Made by a program: the position numbers and the translations under genes | Notes under the pieces: model-generated | Told to the model about the DNA's origin: nothing | Databases searched by the model: none | Seen by the model: only the letters and a program-made list of their open reading frames with translations | DNA from: Thauera sp. | GTDB taxonomy: Bacteria > Pseudomonadota > Gammaproteobacteria > Burkholderiales > Rhodocyclaceae | Length of the DNA stretch: 54,633 nt | Assembly: GCA_003446655.1 (NCBI GenBank) | Contig: DMCZ01000165.1 | Coordinates: 1 to 54,633, forward strand | Direction of reading: 5' to 3' | Shown here: positions 17,706-26,655 of the stretch, piece after piece | How the letters are laid out: every line of letters starts with the position of its first letter | Numbering within the stretch: the stretch's first letter is position 1

Positions 17706-17828
17706 GATCGTCTCCTGTGTCGGTTTTCTTTCATTTCCATCTTAGCCATCGGCCCGTGCCCCGCCTCACCGCATTTGCGGTGCGCGCAGGATGTCTCTTG
17801 CCCTTGCATGCTGTTCGGGCGAGCAGCC

Positions 17829-18638
17829 TCACGCCTGACGCCGCCCGGCCCAGCGCGCGATGATCTGGGCCAGCGCCGGCAGCCCCTCACGGATCGCCAC
17901 CGGCCCCGGCGCCAGGATCAGCGCCGACTTCACCTCGTGCAGCTCGCCGTCGCGCACCGCCGGCACGTCCTCCCAGCCCGGGCGCGCGGCCACGCGCTCG
18001 GGGCGGAAGCGCTTGCCGCACCACGAGCCCACCACGATGTCGGGCCCTGCCCGCGCCGCTTCTAGCGGATCGGCCAGGATGCGCTGGGCCGCGCCCGGGT
18101 GGCGTGCGCGCTCGGCAAACACATCCTCGCCGCCGGCGATCCCGATCAGCTCCGACACCCAGCCCACCGCGCTGATCGGCGGCTCGTCCCACTCCTCGAA
18201 ATACACCCGCGGCCGCCTCGGCAGCGCCGCCGCCTGCGCACGCACCGCAGCCATCGTCGCCTCGAGCTCCGCCACCAGCGCCAGTGCGCGCGCCTCCGCC
18301 CCCACCAGCCGACCCACCGTTTCGATCATCGCCAGGATGCCGTCGACGCTGCGCTGGTTGAACACATGCACAGCCACCCCTGCCTTGATCAGGTCACGCG
18401 CCACGTCCGCCTGCATGTCGGAGAACCCCAGCACCAGATCCGGCTCGACGGCGAGGATCTTGTCGAGGTCGCCACTGGAGAAAGCGAACACCTTCGGCTT
18501 CTCCTTGCGTGCGCGCGGCGGGATCACGGTATAGCCGGTGATGCCCGCGATGCGCGCTTCCTCGCCCAGGGCGTAGAGGACTTCGACGGTTTCGGTGGTG
18601 AGGCAGACGATGCGGGAGGGGAGGCGGCGTGTAGTCAT
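17829..18638 (-). CDS. BtuF-like (cobalamin/iron-siderophore binding fold) protein without signal peptide
   Basis: A 269-residue protein with the class III periplasmic-binding fold of BtuF/FhuD. It has RIVCLTTETVEVLYALGEEARIAG at the start, LDKILAVEPDLVLGFSDMQADVARDLIKAG in the middle, and a C-terminal lobe with DIVVGSWCGKRF and WEDVPAVRDGELHEV. The start at 18638 (MTTRRLPSR) shows no hydrophobic leader, and the longer in-frame start adds none, so export is not expected. No ABC permease or ATPase for metal chelates is nearby. It follows the helicase gene by 75 nt on the same strand. Known leaderless members are annotated as cobalamin-binding proteins; the role is unclear. Confidence 0.8.
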   Translation of the reverse strand: MTTRRLPSRIVCLTTETVEVLYALGEEARIAGITGYTVIPPRARKEKPKVFAFSSGDLDKILAVEPDLVLGFSDMQADVARDLIKAGVAVHVFNQRSVDGILAMIETVGRLVGAEARALALVAELEATMAAVRAQAAALPRRPRVYFEEWDEPPISAVGWVSELIGIAGGEDVFAERARHPGAAQRILADPLEAARAGPDIVVGSWCGKRFRPERVAARPGWEDVPAVRDGELHEVKSALILAPGPVAIREGLPALAQIIARWAGRRQA

Positions 18639-18713
18639 GCCGCGATTATCGCCCAAGCTCGCCATCCAGTGCCCCGCCGCCAGGCCGCCGCAATCGGACC
18701 GCCGCCCGTCCAC

Positions 18714-21700
18714 TCACGCGCCGCGCAAGATGCTGAACTCCCTGAACAGCCGCCCCGGCAAAGGCACCGCCAGCCCCCAGTGGATGCTCATTGGCTTGCC
18801 CCCCTCCGCCCGCTCGAGGGTCACCGGTCCGCAAGCCCGATACGGCCCGCCCTTGGCCATGCGCACGAAAAGCTGGAAGCGCCAGCCGTTGCCCGGGCTC
18901 TCCAGGTACCGGCGCCCCGCCGGCGTCTGCGGCCCCGCCGCGTTCTGCGACTGCCAGTGGAACAGCTCGGGGCTGATCGCGTAGTCGCGGTAGGCGATGC
19001 GCTCGTGGTAGCCCTCGCGCTTGTCCAGCGTCACGAACAGCAGCTCCACCTTGCGCTCGTGCAGCGCGAGGACGCCGGCCTGAAACGGCGTGCGCCGGCT
19101 CGGATTGAGCCAGCCGAGCGCGGTCAGGATCTCGCGGATGCCGTAGCACGCATGCAGGCAGAGCGGCACGTCCTCCAGGCCCGGCACTGGCTGCGGCGGC
19201 AAACTGCTGCGCGCCTGGAGGATGGCGCCGAGCTCGGCAAGCTCCGCCGCGTGCTCGGGATGCTGCTGCAGCCGCTGCAGGAATTCCCCGCCGCTCCCCT
19301 GCTGGTGCTGCTGCGCATCGACCTGGTAGGCGAGCATCTGCAGCAGACGTTGGTCGCGCGCCCCGCGCAGCCGGTAGGCCGCGTCCGGCTCATGCAGCGC
19401 GCACAGCAGATCGGTCCGCGCCGGATCGTCGATGTGCAGCAGATCGCCGAACCGCCGCCCGAAGTAATCGTCCTCGCCGCCGGCCGGCGTGCTCGGCAGT
19501 CCCGCGTCGCGCTTGAGGTTGGTCCAGCCCGATCGGCCGCTGCTGCGATAGAGGTCGGCGAGCTCGATCGCCTGCTCGGCGAGGAAGCTGGCGAGCCGGA
19601 CGTCGCTACGTCCGCGCAGGGCGGCATAGGCCTGCAGCTCCGTCTTCAGCCGGCGCCAGTTCTGCTGCACCAGCCGGCGCAGGCTGCGCAGCACCTGTTC
19701 GCGGGTCTGGCGCTGCAGATGGATGTGGCAGCCGGGCGGCAGCATGCCGAAGCCCTTGTCCACCGCGTCGATCAGCTGCGCGCGCGACAGCCCGGTGAGC
19801 GTCGACAGCAGGCGATCGAAGCGGAATTCCTCGCGGTGGCGGCCTACAAAATCGAGGATCAGGCAGCTCTCCTTGCCCTTGGCAAGGCGTAGGCCGCGGC
19901 CGATCTGCTGCTGGAACAGCACCGGGCTCTGCGTCGGACGCAGCAGCAGCAACGTATCGACGAGCGGCAGGTCGACGCCCTCGTTGTACAGGTCGCAGGT
20001 CACCAGCGCGGCGACCTCGCCCCGAGCCAGCAGCTCCGGCGCTCGCCTGCGTTCATCCGTTGGCGTGTCGCCCACCACGCACAGCGCCTTGATGCCGGCC
20101 TTGTTCAATCGCGCGGTCATGTCCTGCGCGTGCGCCACCGAGACGCAGAACACCAGCGCCCGCCCGCGTGCAGGGTCGCCCGCCAGCCGCCGCCATTCGT
20201 CGAGGACCAGGCGCGCGCGGACGTCGTTACCGGTGACCAGCTTCTCGATCGCCGCCACCTCCCCCGCCTGCTGCCAGGGCACGGCGGAGAAATCGGTCTC
20301 GTCGTCACAGGCGTAGTACTCGAAGGGACACAGCAACTGCTGGTCGAGCGCATGCCAGAGCCGCAGCTCGACGGCCGGCGAGCCATCGGGGCGGTTGTCG
20401 AAGTAGCCCAGGATCGGCCGGCCATCGCTGCGCTCCGGCGTCGCCGTCAGGCCGAGCAGCACGCGCGGGCGCACCGCGCCGGCAAAGGCATCGAAACGGT
20501 CCGCCGCCATGCGATGGCACTCGTCGATGACCACCGTGTGCCAATGCGCCGCGCCGCAGCGCGACACCAGCTCGCGCGCGGCCACGCTGTCGATGGTGGC
20601 GAACAGATGGTCGAAGCGCTCGGGCTGCACGCCGCCGAGCAGCACCTCGCCGAAGGCGTGGTCGCGCAGCACCTCGCGATAGGTGCGCAGCGCCTGCTTC
20701 AGGATCTCCTCGCGGTGCGCCACGAACAGCAGCCGCGGCCGCCCGCCGGCCTGCTGGCACAGCCGCTTGTAATCGAAGGCCGCGACCACCGTCTTGCCGG
20801 TGCCGGTCGCGGCCACGACCAGGTTGCGCCAGCGGCCGTGATCGCGCTCGATCTGCAGCTGGTCGAGCATCTCCTGCTGGTAGGCCTTGGGCTCGAGGTC
20901 GAAATAGGTCGGACGCGCGATCAGCTCGTCCCCCGACTCACGCCTGAGCGCATCGCCCAAGGCCCTGCGATGCGCGGGATTGGCAGGGTCGTAAGCCTGA
21001 AACTCGCTGTCTTCCCAGAGCGTCTCGAAATGCGCGCTGGCGCGCTCGAACAGCTCGGGCTGCCCGCGCTCGGTGAACTTCACCGTCCACTCGAGCCCGC
21101 CCATCAAGGCCGCGCCCGACAGGTTGGCGCTGCCCACGTAGGCGGAGCCAAAACCGGTGCGGCGGCGGAACAGCCAGGCCTTGGCGTGCAGCCGGGTGCG
21201 CCGACCGTCCAGCGACACCCGGATCTCGCAGCCCGGCAGCCGGGCCAGTTCATCCATCGCGCGGATCTCGGTAGCGCCGGTGTAGGTGGTGGTCAGCACG
21301 CGCAGCCGGGTGCGCGGCTGGCCATCCGGCCCGACCGCAGTGATCGACTGCAGGATGTCGAGCAGCTTGCGCACGCCGGAATGGGTGATGAAGCTCACCA
21401 GGATGTCCACCCGGTCGCAGGCCGCCAGCTCGCGGCGCAGCTCGGTCAGCAGCGAGGGCGACCCCTTCCCCGCGGTAAAGAGCCAGGGAAAGGCCAGGCC
21501 GGTCTCGGGGATCGCCGGCTTGGGCGACTGCTGGTGGATGGCCTGGAGGATCTGTGGCGGAGTGGACAGCGTCTCGGCGTCATCGGCGCGTTTGCCGAGG
21601 CGCTGCTTGAGGCTGACGAGGAGGAAATTGACGAGGTCGAGCTGCTGGCGGAGCTTCTCGGCGCCATCGCCGTGCAGGTCGTCGAGGATGCGGGAGAGCT

Positions 21701-21848
21701 GGGAGGCGAGCGCATCCGCCAGGCGCTCAGGGGCGTCTTCGGCGGTGAGGGAGCTGAGGCTGTGGGCGCTCTCGTCGGTCGTTCGAACTACGACCTCGCG
21801 AAGGGCGTCGGTGAGTAGCTGGTCGTAGAGACCGTCGGGTAAGGGCAT
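18714..21848 (-). CDS. PLD-like nuclease/superfamily 2 helicase fusion (DUF3427-type)
   Basis: A large 1044-residue cytoplasmic protein. The N-terminal helical region (1-120) is followed by a phospholipase-D-type nuclease domain with H221-A-K223 and GSANLS (239-244). Next is an SF2 helicase core: Walker A AATGTGKT (346-353), DECH box (442-445), motif III-like GLTATPER (466-473) and motif VI QQIGRGLR. The C-terminal third (about 750-1044) resembles the DUF3427 region of such helicases. Proteins of this layout are standalone or mobile-element-associated and are suspected nucleases or restriction-like factors. Here an excalibur gene lies just upstream and a toxin-antitoxin pair beyond it. No methylase or specificity subunit is present. 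No ribosome site is obvious at the ATG. Confidence 0.88.
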   Translation of the reverse strand: MPLPDGLYDQLLTDALREVVVRTTDESAHSLSSLTAEDAPERLADALASQLSRILDDLHGDGAEKLRQQLDLVNFLLVSLKQRLGKRADDAETLSTPPQILQAIHQQSPKPAIPETGLAFPWLFTAGKGSPSLLTELRRELAACDRVDILVSFITHSGVRKLLDILQSITAVGPDGQPRTRLRVLTTTYTGATEIRAMDELARLPGCEIRVSLDGRRTRLHAKAWLFRRRTGFGSAYVGSANLSGAALMGGLEWTVKFTERGQPELFERASAHFETLWEDSEFQAYDPANPAHRRALGDALRRESGDELIARPTYFDLEPKAYQQEMLDQLQIERDHGRWRNLVVAATGTGKTVVAAFDYKRLCQQAGGRPRLLFVAHREEILKQALRTYREVLRDHAFGEVLLGGVQPERFDHLFATIDSVAARELVSRCGAAHWHTVVIDECHRMAADRFDAFAGAVRPRVLLGLTATPERSDGRPILGYFDNRPDGSPAVELRLWHALDQQLLCPFEYYACDDETDFSAVPWQQAGEVAAIEKLVTGNDVRARLVLDEWRRLAGDPARGRALVFCVSVAHAQDMTARLNKAGIKALCVVGDTPTDERRRAPELLARGEVAALVTCDLYNEGVDLPLVDTLLLLRPTQSPVLFQQQIGRGLRLAKGKESCLILDFVGRHREEFRFDRLLSTLTGLSRAQLIDAVDKGFGMLPPGCHIHLQRQTREQVLRSLRRLVQQNWRRLKTELQAYAALRGRSDVRLASFLAEQAIELADLYRSSGRSGWTNLKRDAGLPSTPAGGEDDYFGRRFGDLLHIDDPARTDLLCALHEPDAAYRLRGARDQRLLQMLAYQVDAQQHQQGSGGEFLQRLQQHPEHAAELAELGAILQARSSLPPQPVPGLEDVPLCLHACYGIREILTALGWLNPSRRTPFQAGVLALHERKVELLFVTLDKREGYHERIAYRDYAISPELFHWQSQNAAGPQTPAGRRYLESPGNGWRFQLFVRMAKGGPYRACGPVTLERAEGGKPMSIHWGLAVPLPGRLFREFSILRGA

Positions 21849-21906
21849 GTGGGCCGTTCAGACGCCGCATCAGTGTGGGGCGAGAAGCAGAGTGCTCTGG
21901 CGCCAG

Positions 21907-22191
21907 TCAAAACCTGCTGTCGTTCTCGCAGGGAATGCCGTCGTTGTCGCCATCCATCTTGGTATTCGGGCAATTGCGCAGGAAGAACTCCGCTTCCGCC
22001 CTTGAACGCATCTGGCTGCAATGCTGGCGACCGTCACAAGTAAACCGCTCTGCCGGCTGTGCGACGGCAGCGGCTGGAGCACGAAACGCTTGAGGCTCTA
22101 CAGTTGCTTCCGCGGGCGTCGGCGACATGTTCTTCTGGTAGTAGCTCCAGCCTCCAAAGGCGATCAATGCGTAAATCAGCAGTCTTTTCAA
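21907..22191 (-). CDS. Membrane-anchored excalibur-domain protein
   Basis: A small protein of about 94 residues. The start is taken as TTG at 22189-22191, giving KRLLIYALIAFGGWSYY, a single N-terminal membrane anchor or signal. A further TTG 30 nt upstream is possible. A linker rich in Ala and Pro leads to the C-terminal excalibur domain (about 50-94) with FTCDGRQHCSQM, CPNTKMDGDNDGIPCE and the calcium-type DGDNDG loop. Excalibur domains are extracytoplasmic and often accompany surface nucleases. It lies 58 nt upstream of the helicase gene on the same strand, so the two may be co-transcribed. Confidence 0.8.
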   Translation of the reverse strand: MKRLLIYALIAFGGWSYYQKNMSPTPAEATVEPQAFRAPAAAVAQPAERFTCDGRQHCSQMRSRAEAEFFLRNCPNTKMDGDNDGIPCENDSRF

Positions 22192-22412
22192 GTTCTCACC
22201 ATTTCCAATAGAACATCGCAATTTGATCGGTTCGTCATTGTAGCCACGATGAGCCTTGCATTACCCCTTCGTCACCTCGGCTGACGCCTGCCGGGGATCG
22301 CGTGAGAGGGAGAGGTGCTTGCCGTGGCGCCCATTGCAGCGAGAGCGCTCGACAGTGTGCAAAAGCCCGCATGAGCAGCACATCTCAAGAATCGTTTTCT
22401 TTCCTGCATTTC

Positions 22413-22441
22413 TTGTTTTGTTTGCAACAACCGCCTATGCT
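22413..22441 (+). promoter_or_regulatory. Likely promoter of the Xre-RES toxin-antitoxin operon
   Basis: TTGTTT (22413-22418) and TATGCT (22436-22441) are separated by 17 nt, 35 nt upstream of the antitoxin start. The surrounding sequence is more AT-rich than the neighbourhood. Autoregulation by the antitoxin is typical of the family. Confidence 0.5.
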
Positions 22442-22475
22442 CGGGGTATCGATCCACTGCAGACAAGGAGCCGCC

Positions 22476-22871
22476 ATGAGCGCCATCGCCGAACGCGAAG
22501 TGACCGCATCGGAAGACCGCGGTGCGCTGGCCAGGATGGTGATGACCCTGCTCGATCACTGGAACCTGAGCACCGAGGACCAGGCCGCGCTGCTGGGCAT
22601 CGCGGCCAGCAACCGGGCGGCGCTGTCGAACTACCGTAGCGGCAAGCCGATCGGCACCAGTCGCGACCAGTACGACCGAGTGGGCCACCTGCTGGGCATC
22701 CACAAGAACCTGCGCCTGCTGTTTCCGCACAACCGGGACCTGGCCTATCGCTGGATGAGCACCCGCAACAAGGCCTTCGACAACCTGAGCCCGGTCGAGG
22801 TGGTCAAGGAATGGGGCTTTGCCGGGCTGCTGATGGTGCGAGGCTATCTCGACCGTGCCCGTGGCGTGTGA
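22476..22871 (+). CDS. Antitoxin, Xre/MbcA/ParS family
   Basis: A 131-residue antitoxin. The N-terminal part (about 15-75) is an Xre-type helix-turn-helix (LLDHWNLSTEDQAALLGIAA and RAALSNYRSGKP). The C-terminal part (about 80-131) is the DUF2384-type toxin-binding domain with the characteristic RDLAYRWMSTRNKAFDNLSP and ending in GLLMVRGYLDRARG. AAGGAG lies 6 nt before the ATG. It is followed after 12 nt by the RES-domain toxin gene, the standard antitoxin-first order. It would neutralise the toxin and repress the operon. Confidence 0.9.
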   Translation: MSAIAEREVTASEDRGALARMVMTLLDHWNLSTEDQAALLGIAASNRAALSNYRSGKPIGTSRDQYDRVGHLLGIHKNLRLLFPHNRDLAYRWMSTRNKAFDNLSPVEVVKEWGFAGLLMVRGYLDRARGV

Positions 22872-22883
22872 CCCCAGCGCACG

Positions 22884-23600
22884 ATGAATTCGCTGTTCGC
22901 GAAGGTCTCGCTGGCCGACGTTCATCAGGATGTGGCGCGCAATATCGTGTCGCTGCGCCAGTCGCAGGATCTGTTCGACGACCTGACGGACGATCCGGCC
23001 GGGTGGCTGCTGGCGCAGAAGGTGGAGGCGGAGGTCAGGCCGCCGTCGTATCGGTCGCCCACGCCGATCATCGACCGCCCCTTCGAGGATGCGGCGTGGT
23101 TCAACGCCATCCTGTGGCCGTTCAAGCACTGGCAGGCGAGCCGGTTTTCCGACGGGTCCTTCGGCGTGTGGTACGGCTCGGAGTCGGTCAAGACCACGGT
23201 CTTCGAGTCGGCCTACCACTGGTATCGGGGCCTGCTGTGCGATGCCGGGTTTGAAAACGAGACGGTGATCGCCGAGCGCAAGGTCTATCGCGTGGCCTGC
23301 AGCGCCGCATTGCTGGATTTTCGCAAGGCGACCGCCGAGCATAGCGACCTGCTTCACCCGTCGGATTACACCTTCCCGCAGGCGGTGGGTGCGCGGATTC
23401 ATCGGGAAGGCCACCCAGGGCTGCTCATCCAGTCGGTTCGCCAGCGCGAGGGCGAGAACGTGGCGATCTTCAACCCGGGCGTGCTTTCCAACCCGAGGCA
23501 CCACTGCCAGCTCACCTACCGGCTCGAGGGCGCGCGGATCGTGGTGGAGAAGCATCCGGGAGAGGCGTGGATCACGGTGGCGGTGGCCGACCTGGGCTGA
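22884..23600 (+). CDS. RES-domain toxin
   Basis: A 238-residue toxin. RES toxins deplete cellular NAD+ by degrading it, or modify targets with its ADP-ribose. The domain (about 55-225) contains SRFSDGSFGVWYGSES with Arg87 and Tyr97, TTVFESAYHWYRG with Glu108, and a later VLSNPRHH segment; these fit the Arg/Tyr/Glu/Ser catalytic set of the family. An N-terminal helical extension of about 50 residues is common in the Xre-paired group. The ATG at 22884 follows the antitoxin stop closely, with no strong ribosome site of its own, suggesting translational coupling. The gene is intact, so the pair is probably functional. Confidence 0.9.
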   Translation: MNSLFAKVSLADVHQDVARNIVSLRQSQDLFDDLTDDPAGWLLAQKVEAEVRPPSYRSPTPIIDRPFEDAAWFNAILWPFKHWQASRFSDGSFGVWYGSESVKTTVFESAYHWYRGLLCDAGFENETVIAERKVYRVACSAALLDFRKATAEHSDLLHPSDYTFPQAVGARIHREGHPGLLIQSVRQREGENVAIFNPGVLSNPRHHCQLTYRLEGARIVVEKHPGEAWITVAVADLG

Positions 23601-23710
23601 TTTCGCAGCAGCATCTGCTAGTCAGGCATCAGCGCCTTGCACATCGAGAGAGCAACCCCATCTCCGAGCGGTTCGCGGCTTCCGCCGCTCCTGAACGGGC
23701 GCCGGCGCCC

Positions 23711-23747
23711 GAAAAGCAAAACCCCCCGCCATCGCTGACGAGGGGCT
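23711..23747 (-). terminator. Terminator downstream of acnB
   Basis: On the minus strand a GCCCC arm (about 23746-23742) and a GGGG run (23727-23722) form a GC stem with a weak inner part. TTTTGCTTTT (23721-23711) follows. It lies about 55-90 nt past the acnB stop, between the convergent toxin gene and acnB. Confidence 0.65.
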
Positions 23748-23799
23748 CTTCCACCGGGACGGCCTCTCAGCCGCCCCAGCCTTCCAGTCGCTTACCGAC

Positions 23800-26397
23800 T
23801 CAGACTTCCACCGTATCCGCGACCGAACGGAATTCCTCGATCTGATCGAAGTTCATGTAGCGGTAGATGTCGGCGGCCTTCTTGTTCACCACCTCCACCT
23901 GCGCCATGTACTCCTGCACGGTCGGGATCTTGCCCATCAGCGCGCACACTGCGGCCAGCTCGGCCGAGCCCAGATACACGCGGGTATCGATGCCGAGGCG
24001 GTTCGGGAAGTTGCGCGTCGAGGTCGACATCGCGGTGCTGCCCTTGCGGATCTGCGCCTGGTTGCCCATGCACAGCGAGCAGCCCGGCATTTCCATGCGG
24101 GCGCCGGACTTGCCGAGCACGCCGTAGTAGCCTTCCTCGTTGAGGATCATCGCGTCCATCTTGGTGGGCGGGGCGATCCACAGGCGGGTCGGAATGTCGG
24201 ACTTGCCGTCGAGCACCTTGCCGGCGGCGCGGAAGTGGCCGATGTTGGTCATGCACGAGCCGATGAAGACTTCGTCGATCTTGTCGCCGGCGACCTCGGA
24301 CAGCAGCTTGACGTCGTCCGGGTCGTTCGGGCAGGCGACGATCGGCTCCTTGATGTCGGCCAGATCGATCTCGATCACGGCGGCGTATTCGGCATCGGCG
24401 TCGCCCGCCAGCAGCGTGCCGTTGGCGATCCAGTCTTCCATGGCCTTGATGCGGCGCTTGAGGGTGCGGGCGTCCTGGTAGCCGTTGGCGATCATCCACT
24501 TCATCAGGGTGATGTTCGAGTTCATGTACTCGACGATCGGCTCCTTGTTGAGGTGGACCGTGCAGCCGGCCGCGGAACGCTCGGCCGAGGCGTCGGTGAG
24601 CTCGAAGGCCTGCTCGACCTTGAGATCCGGCAGGCCTTCGATCTCGAGGATGCGACCGGAGAAGATGTTCTTCTTGCCCTTCTTCTCGACCGTCAGCAGG
24701 CCTTGCTTGATCGCGTACAGCGGGATGGCGTTGACCAGGTCTCGCAGGGTGACGCCCGGCTGCATCGTGCCCTTGAAGCGCACCAGCACCGATTCCGGCA
24801 TGTCGAGCGGCATCACGCCGGTCGCCGCGGCAAACGCCACCAGACCGGAACCGGCCGGGAAGGAGATGCCGATCGGGAAACGGGTGTGGCTGTCGCCGCC
24901 GGTGCCGACGGTATCAGGCAGCAGCAGGCGGTTGAGCCAGGAGTGGATGACGCCGTCGCCCGGGCGCAGCGACACGCCGCCGCGGGTGCTGATGAAGCTC
25001 GGCAGCTCGCGGTGCATCTTGACGTCGACCAGCTTCGGGTAGGCGGCGGTGTGGCAGAACGACTGCATCACCAGGTCAGCGGAGAAGCCGAGGCAAGCGA
25101 GGTCCTTCAGTTCGTCGCGGGTCATCGGGCCGGTGGTGTCCTGCGAGCCGACGGTGGTCATCTTGGGCTCGCAGTAGGTGCCCGGACGGATGCCCTGGCC
25201 TTCCGGCAGACCGCAGGCGCGGCCGACCATCTTCTGCGCCAGCGAGAAGCCCTTGCCGGAATCGGCGGGGGCCTGCGGCAGGCGGAACAGGGTCGAGGGC
25301 GGCAGACCGAGGGCCTCGCGCGCCTTGGCGGTCAGGCCGCGGCCGATGATCAGCGGGATGCGGCCGCCGGCGCGCACCTCGTCGAGGATCACCAGGGTCT
25401 TCAGCTGCGATTCGGCGATCACGGCGCCGTTCTTGAGCGCGGTGACCTTGCCGGTGGCCTGGTCGACCTTGAGCTCGATCTCGTCGCCCATGTCCATCTG
25501 GCCGGCGTCGATCTCGATCGGCAGCGCGCCGGCGTCTTCCATGGTGTTGAAGAAGATCGGGGCGATCTTGGAGCCCAGGCACACGCCGCCGAAGCGCTTG
25601 TTCGGCACGAAGGGGATGTCCTCGCCGGTAAACCACAGCACCGAGTTGGTGGCGGACTTGCGCGAGGAGCCGGTGCCGACCACGTCACCGACGTAGGCGA
25701 CCAGGTTGCCCTTGGCACGCAGCTCTTCGAGGAACTTGACCGGGCCACGCACGCCGGCTTCTTCCGGCTCGATGCCCGGACGCGGGTTCTTCAGCATGGC
25801 CAGCGCGTGCAGCGGGATGTCGGGGCGCGACCAGGCGTCCGGCGCGGGCGACAGGTCGTCGGTGTTGGTCTCGCCGGTGACCTTGAACACGGTCAGCTTC
25901 TGCGAGGCGGGGACTTCCGGGCGGCTGGTGAACCACTCGGCGTCTGCCCACGACTGCATGACGGCCTTGGCGTTGGCGTTGCCGGCGGCGGCCAGTTCCT
26001 TGACGTCGTGGAAGTAGTCGAACATCAGCAGAGTCTTCTTGAGACCCTCGGCGGCGACCGCGCCCACTTCGGCGTCGCCGAGCAGGTCGATCATCGGCTT
26101 GATGTTGAAGCCGCCCAGCATGGTGCCGAGCAGCTCCGTGGCCTTGGCGCGCGACACCAGGCCACAGGCTTCCTCGCCCTTGGCAACCTTGGCGAGGAAC
26201 TCGGCCTTGACCTTGGCCGCATCATCCACACCGGCTGGCACGCGGTAAGTGAGGAGCTCCACGAGGAAGGCCTCCTCGCCGGCGGGGGGGTTCTTCAGCA
26301 GTTCGATCAGCTCGGCGACCTGCTGCTTGGACAGCGGCAGCGGCGGGATACCGAGGGCGGCACGTTCGGCGACATGGGCACGGTAGGCTTCAAGCAC
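23800..26397 (-). CDS. acnB: Aconitate hydratase B
   Basis: Interconverts citrate and isocitrate through a [4Fe-4S] cluster; AcnB forms often also isomerise 2-methylaconitate. It has 865 residues. The N-terminal HEAT-like domain begins LEAYRAHVAERAALG and is followed by the swivel domain, the order specific to B-type aconitase. The cluster ligands C715 (IGSCMTN), C773 and C776 (CSLCMGN) have the spacing of C710/C769/C772 in E. coli. The start is GTG at 26397 behind GAGGAAG. The promoter carries an operator matching the palindrome at mdh, so acnB is probably co-regulated with the TCA locus 19 kb away. Confidence 0.97.
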   Translation of the reverse strand: MLEAYRAHVAERAALGIPPLPLSKQQVAELIELLKNPPAGEEAFLVELLTYRVPAGVDDAAKVKAEFLAKVAKGEEACGLVSRAKATELLGTMLGGFNIKPMIDLLGDAEVGAVAAEGLKKTLLMFDYFHDVKELAAAGNANAKAVMQSWADAEWFTSRPEVPASQKLTVFKVTGETNTDDLSPAPDAWSRPDIPLHALAMLKNPRPGIEPEEAGVRGPVKFLEELRAKGNLVAYVGDVVGTGSSRKSATNSVLWFTGEDIPFVPNKRFGGVCLGSKIAPIFFNTMEDAGALPIEIDAGQMDMGDEIELKVDQATGKVTALKNGAVIAESQLKTLVILDEVRAGGRIPLIIGRGLTAKAREALGLPPSTLFRLPQAPADSGKGFSLAQKMVGRACGLPEGQGIRPGTYCEPKMTTVGSQDTTGPMTRDELKDLACLGFSADLVMQSFCHTAAYPKLVDVKMHRELPSFISTRGGVSLRPGDGVIHSWLNRLLLPDTVGTGGDSHTRFPIGISFPAGSGLVAFAAATGVMPLDMPESVLVRFKGTMQPGVTLRDLVNAIPLYAIKQGLLTVEKKGKKNIFSGRILEIEGLPDLKVEQAFELTDASAERSAAGCTVHLNKEPIVEYMNSNITLMKWMIANGYQDARTLKRRIKAMEDWIANGTLLAGDADAEYAAVIEIDLADIKEPIVACPNDPDDVKLLSEVAGDKIDEVFIGSCMTNIGHFRAAGKVLDGKSDIPTRLWIAPPTKMDAMILNEEGYYGVLGKSGARMEMPGCSLCMGNQAQIRKGSTAMSTSTRNFPNRLGIDTRVYLGSAELAAVCALMGKIPTVQEYMAQVEVVNKKAADIYRYMNFDQIEEFRSVADTVEV

Positions 26398-26467
26398 GGC
26401 GACTTCCTCACTTTTCGTGGCGGTGATCAGGGCTCCGCACGGGGATCACCCTTGCGGCTCGAGCTGG

Positions 26468-26490
26468 ATTATATGTCTTTTATAAGACTT
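26468..26490 (-). promoter_or_regulatory. acnB promoter -10 box with TCA operator
   Basis: On the minus strand TATAAT lies at 26473-26468. Just upstream, the core GTCTT (26475-26479) and AAGAC (26484-26488) form a dyad with the same 14-bp span as the mdh operator and the same AT flank. The operator fills the space between -10 and -35, so repression is the simplest reading. A further AAGACAT half-site is at 26509-26515. Confidence 0.7.
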
Positions 26491-26655
26491 GCGGTGCAGT
26501 GCAACACAAAGACATCCGATCCAGCTAAAAAAATCCTTTGAATCTTACTCCTACCGCCCTCGAAGACCCAAATCGTCGCCATGCCCGGCGAGCGCTACGG
26601 GTCGAGCGCCCGCTCGCGTTGGTGCAGAATTGCGGCTTCAATCAGGAATCAGTCC

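Noticed and set aside
18099..21818. Long plus-strand frames (597 and 562 codons) across the helicase gene
   Set aside because: They are antisense to a gene with ordered helicase motifs; their products are low-complexity and match nothing.
24235..26541. A 768-codon open frame on the plus strand
   Set aside because: It is fully antisense to acnB and its product is rich in His, Arg, Val and Gly, as expected from the complement of a high-GC gene. No family motif is seen.
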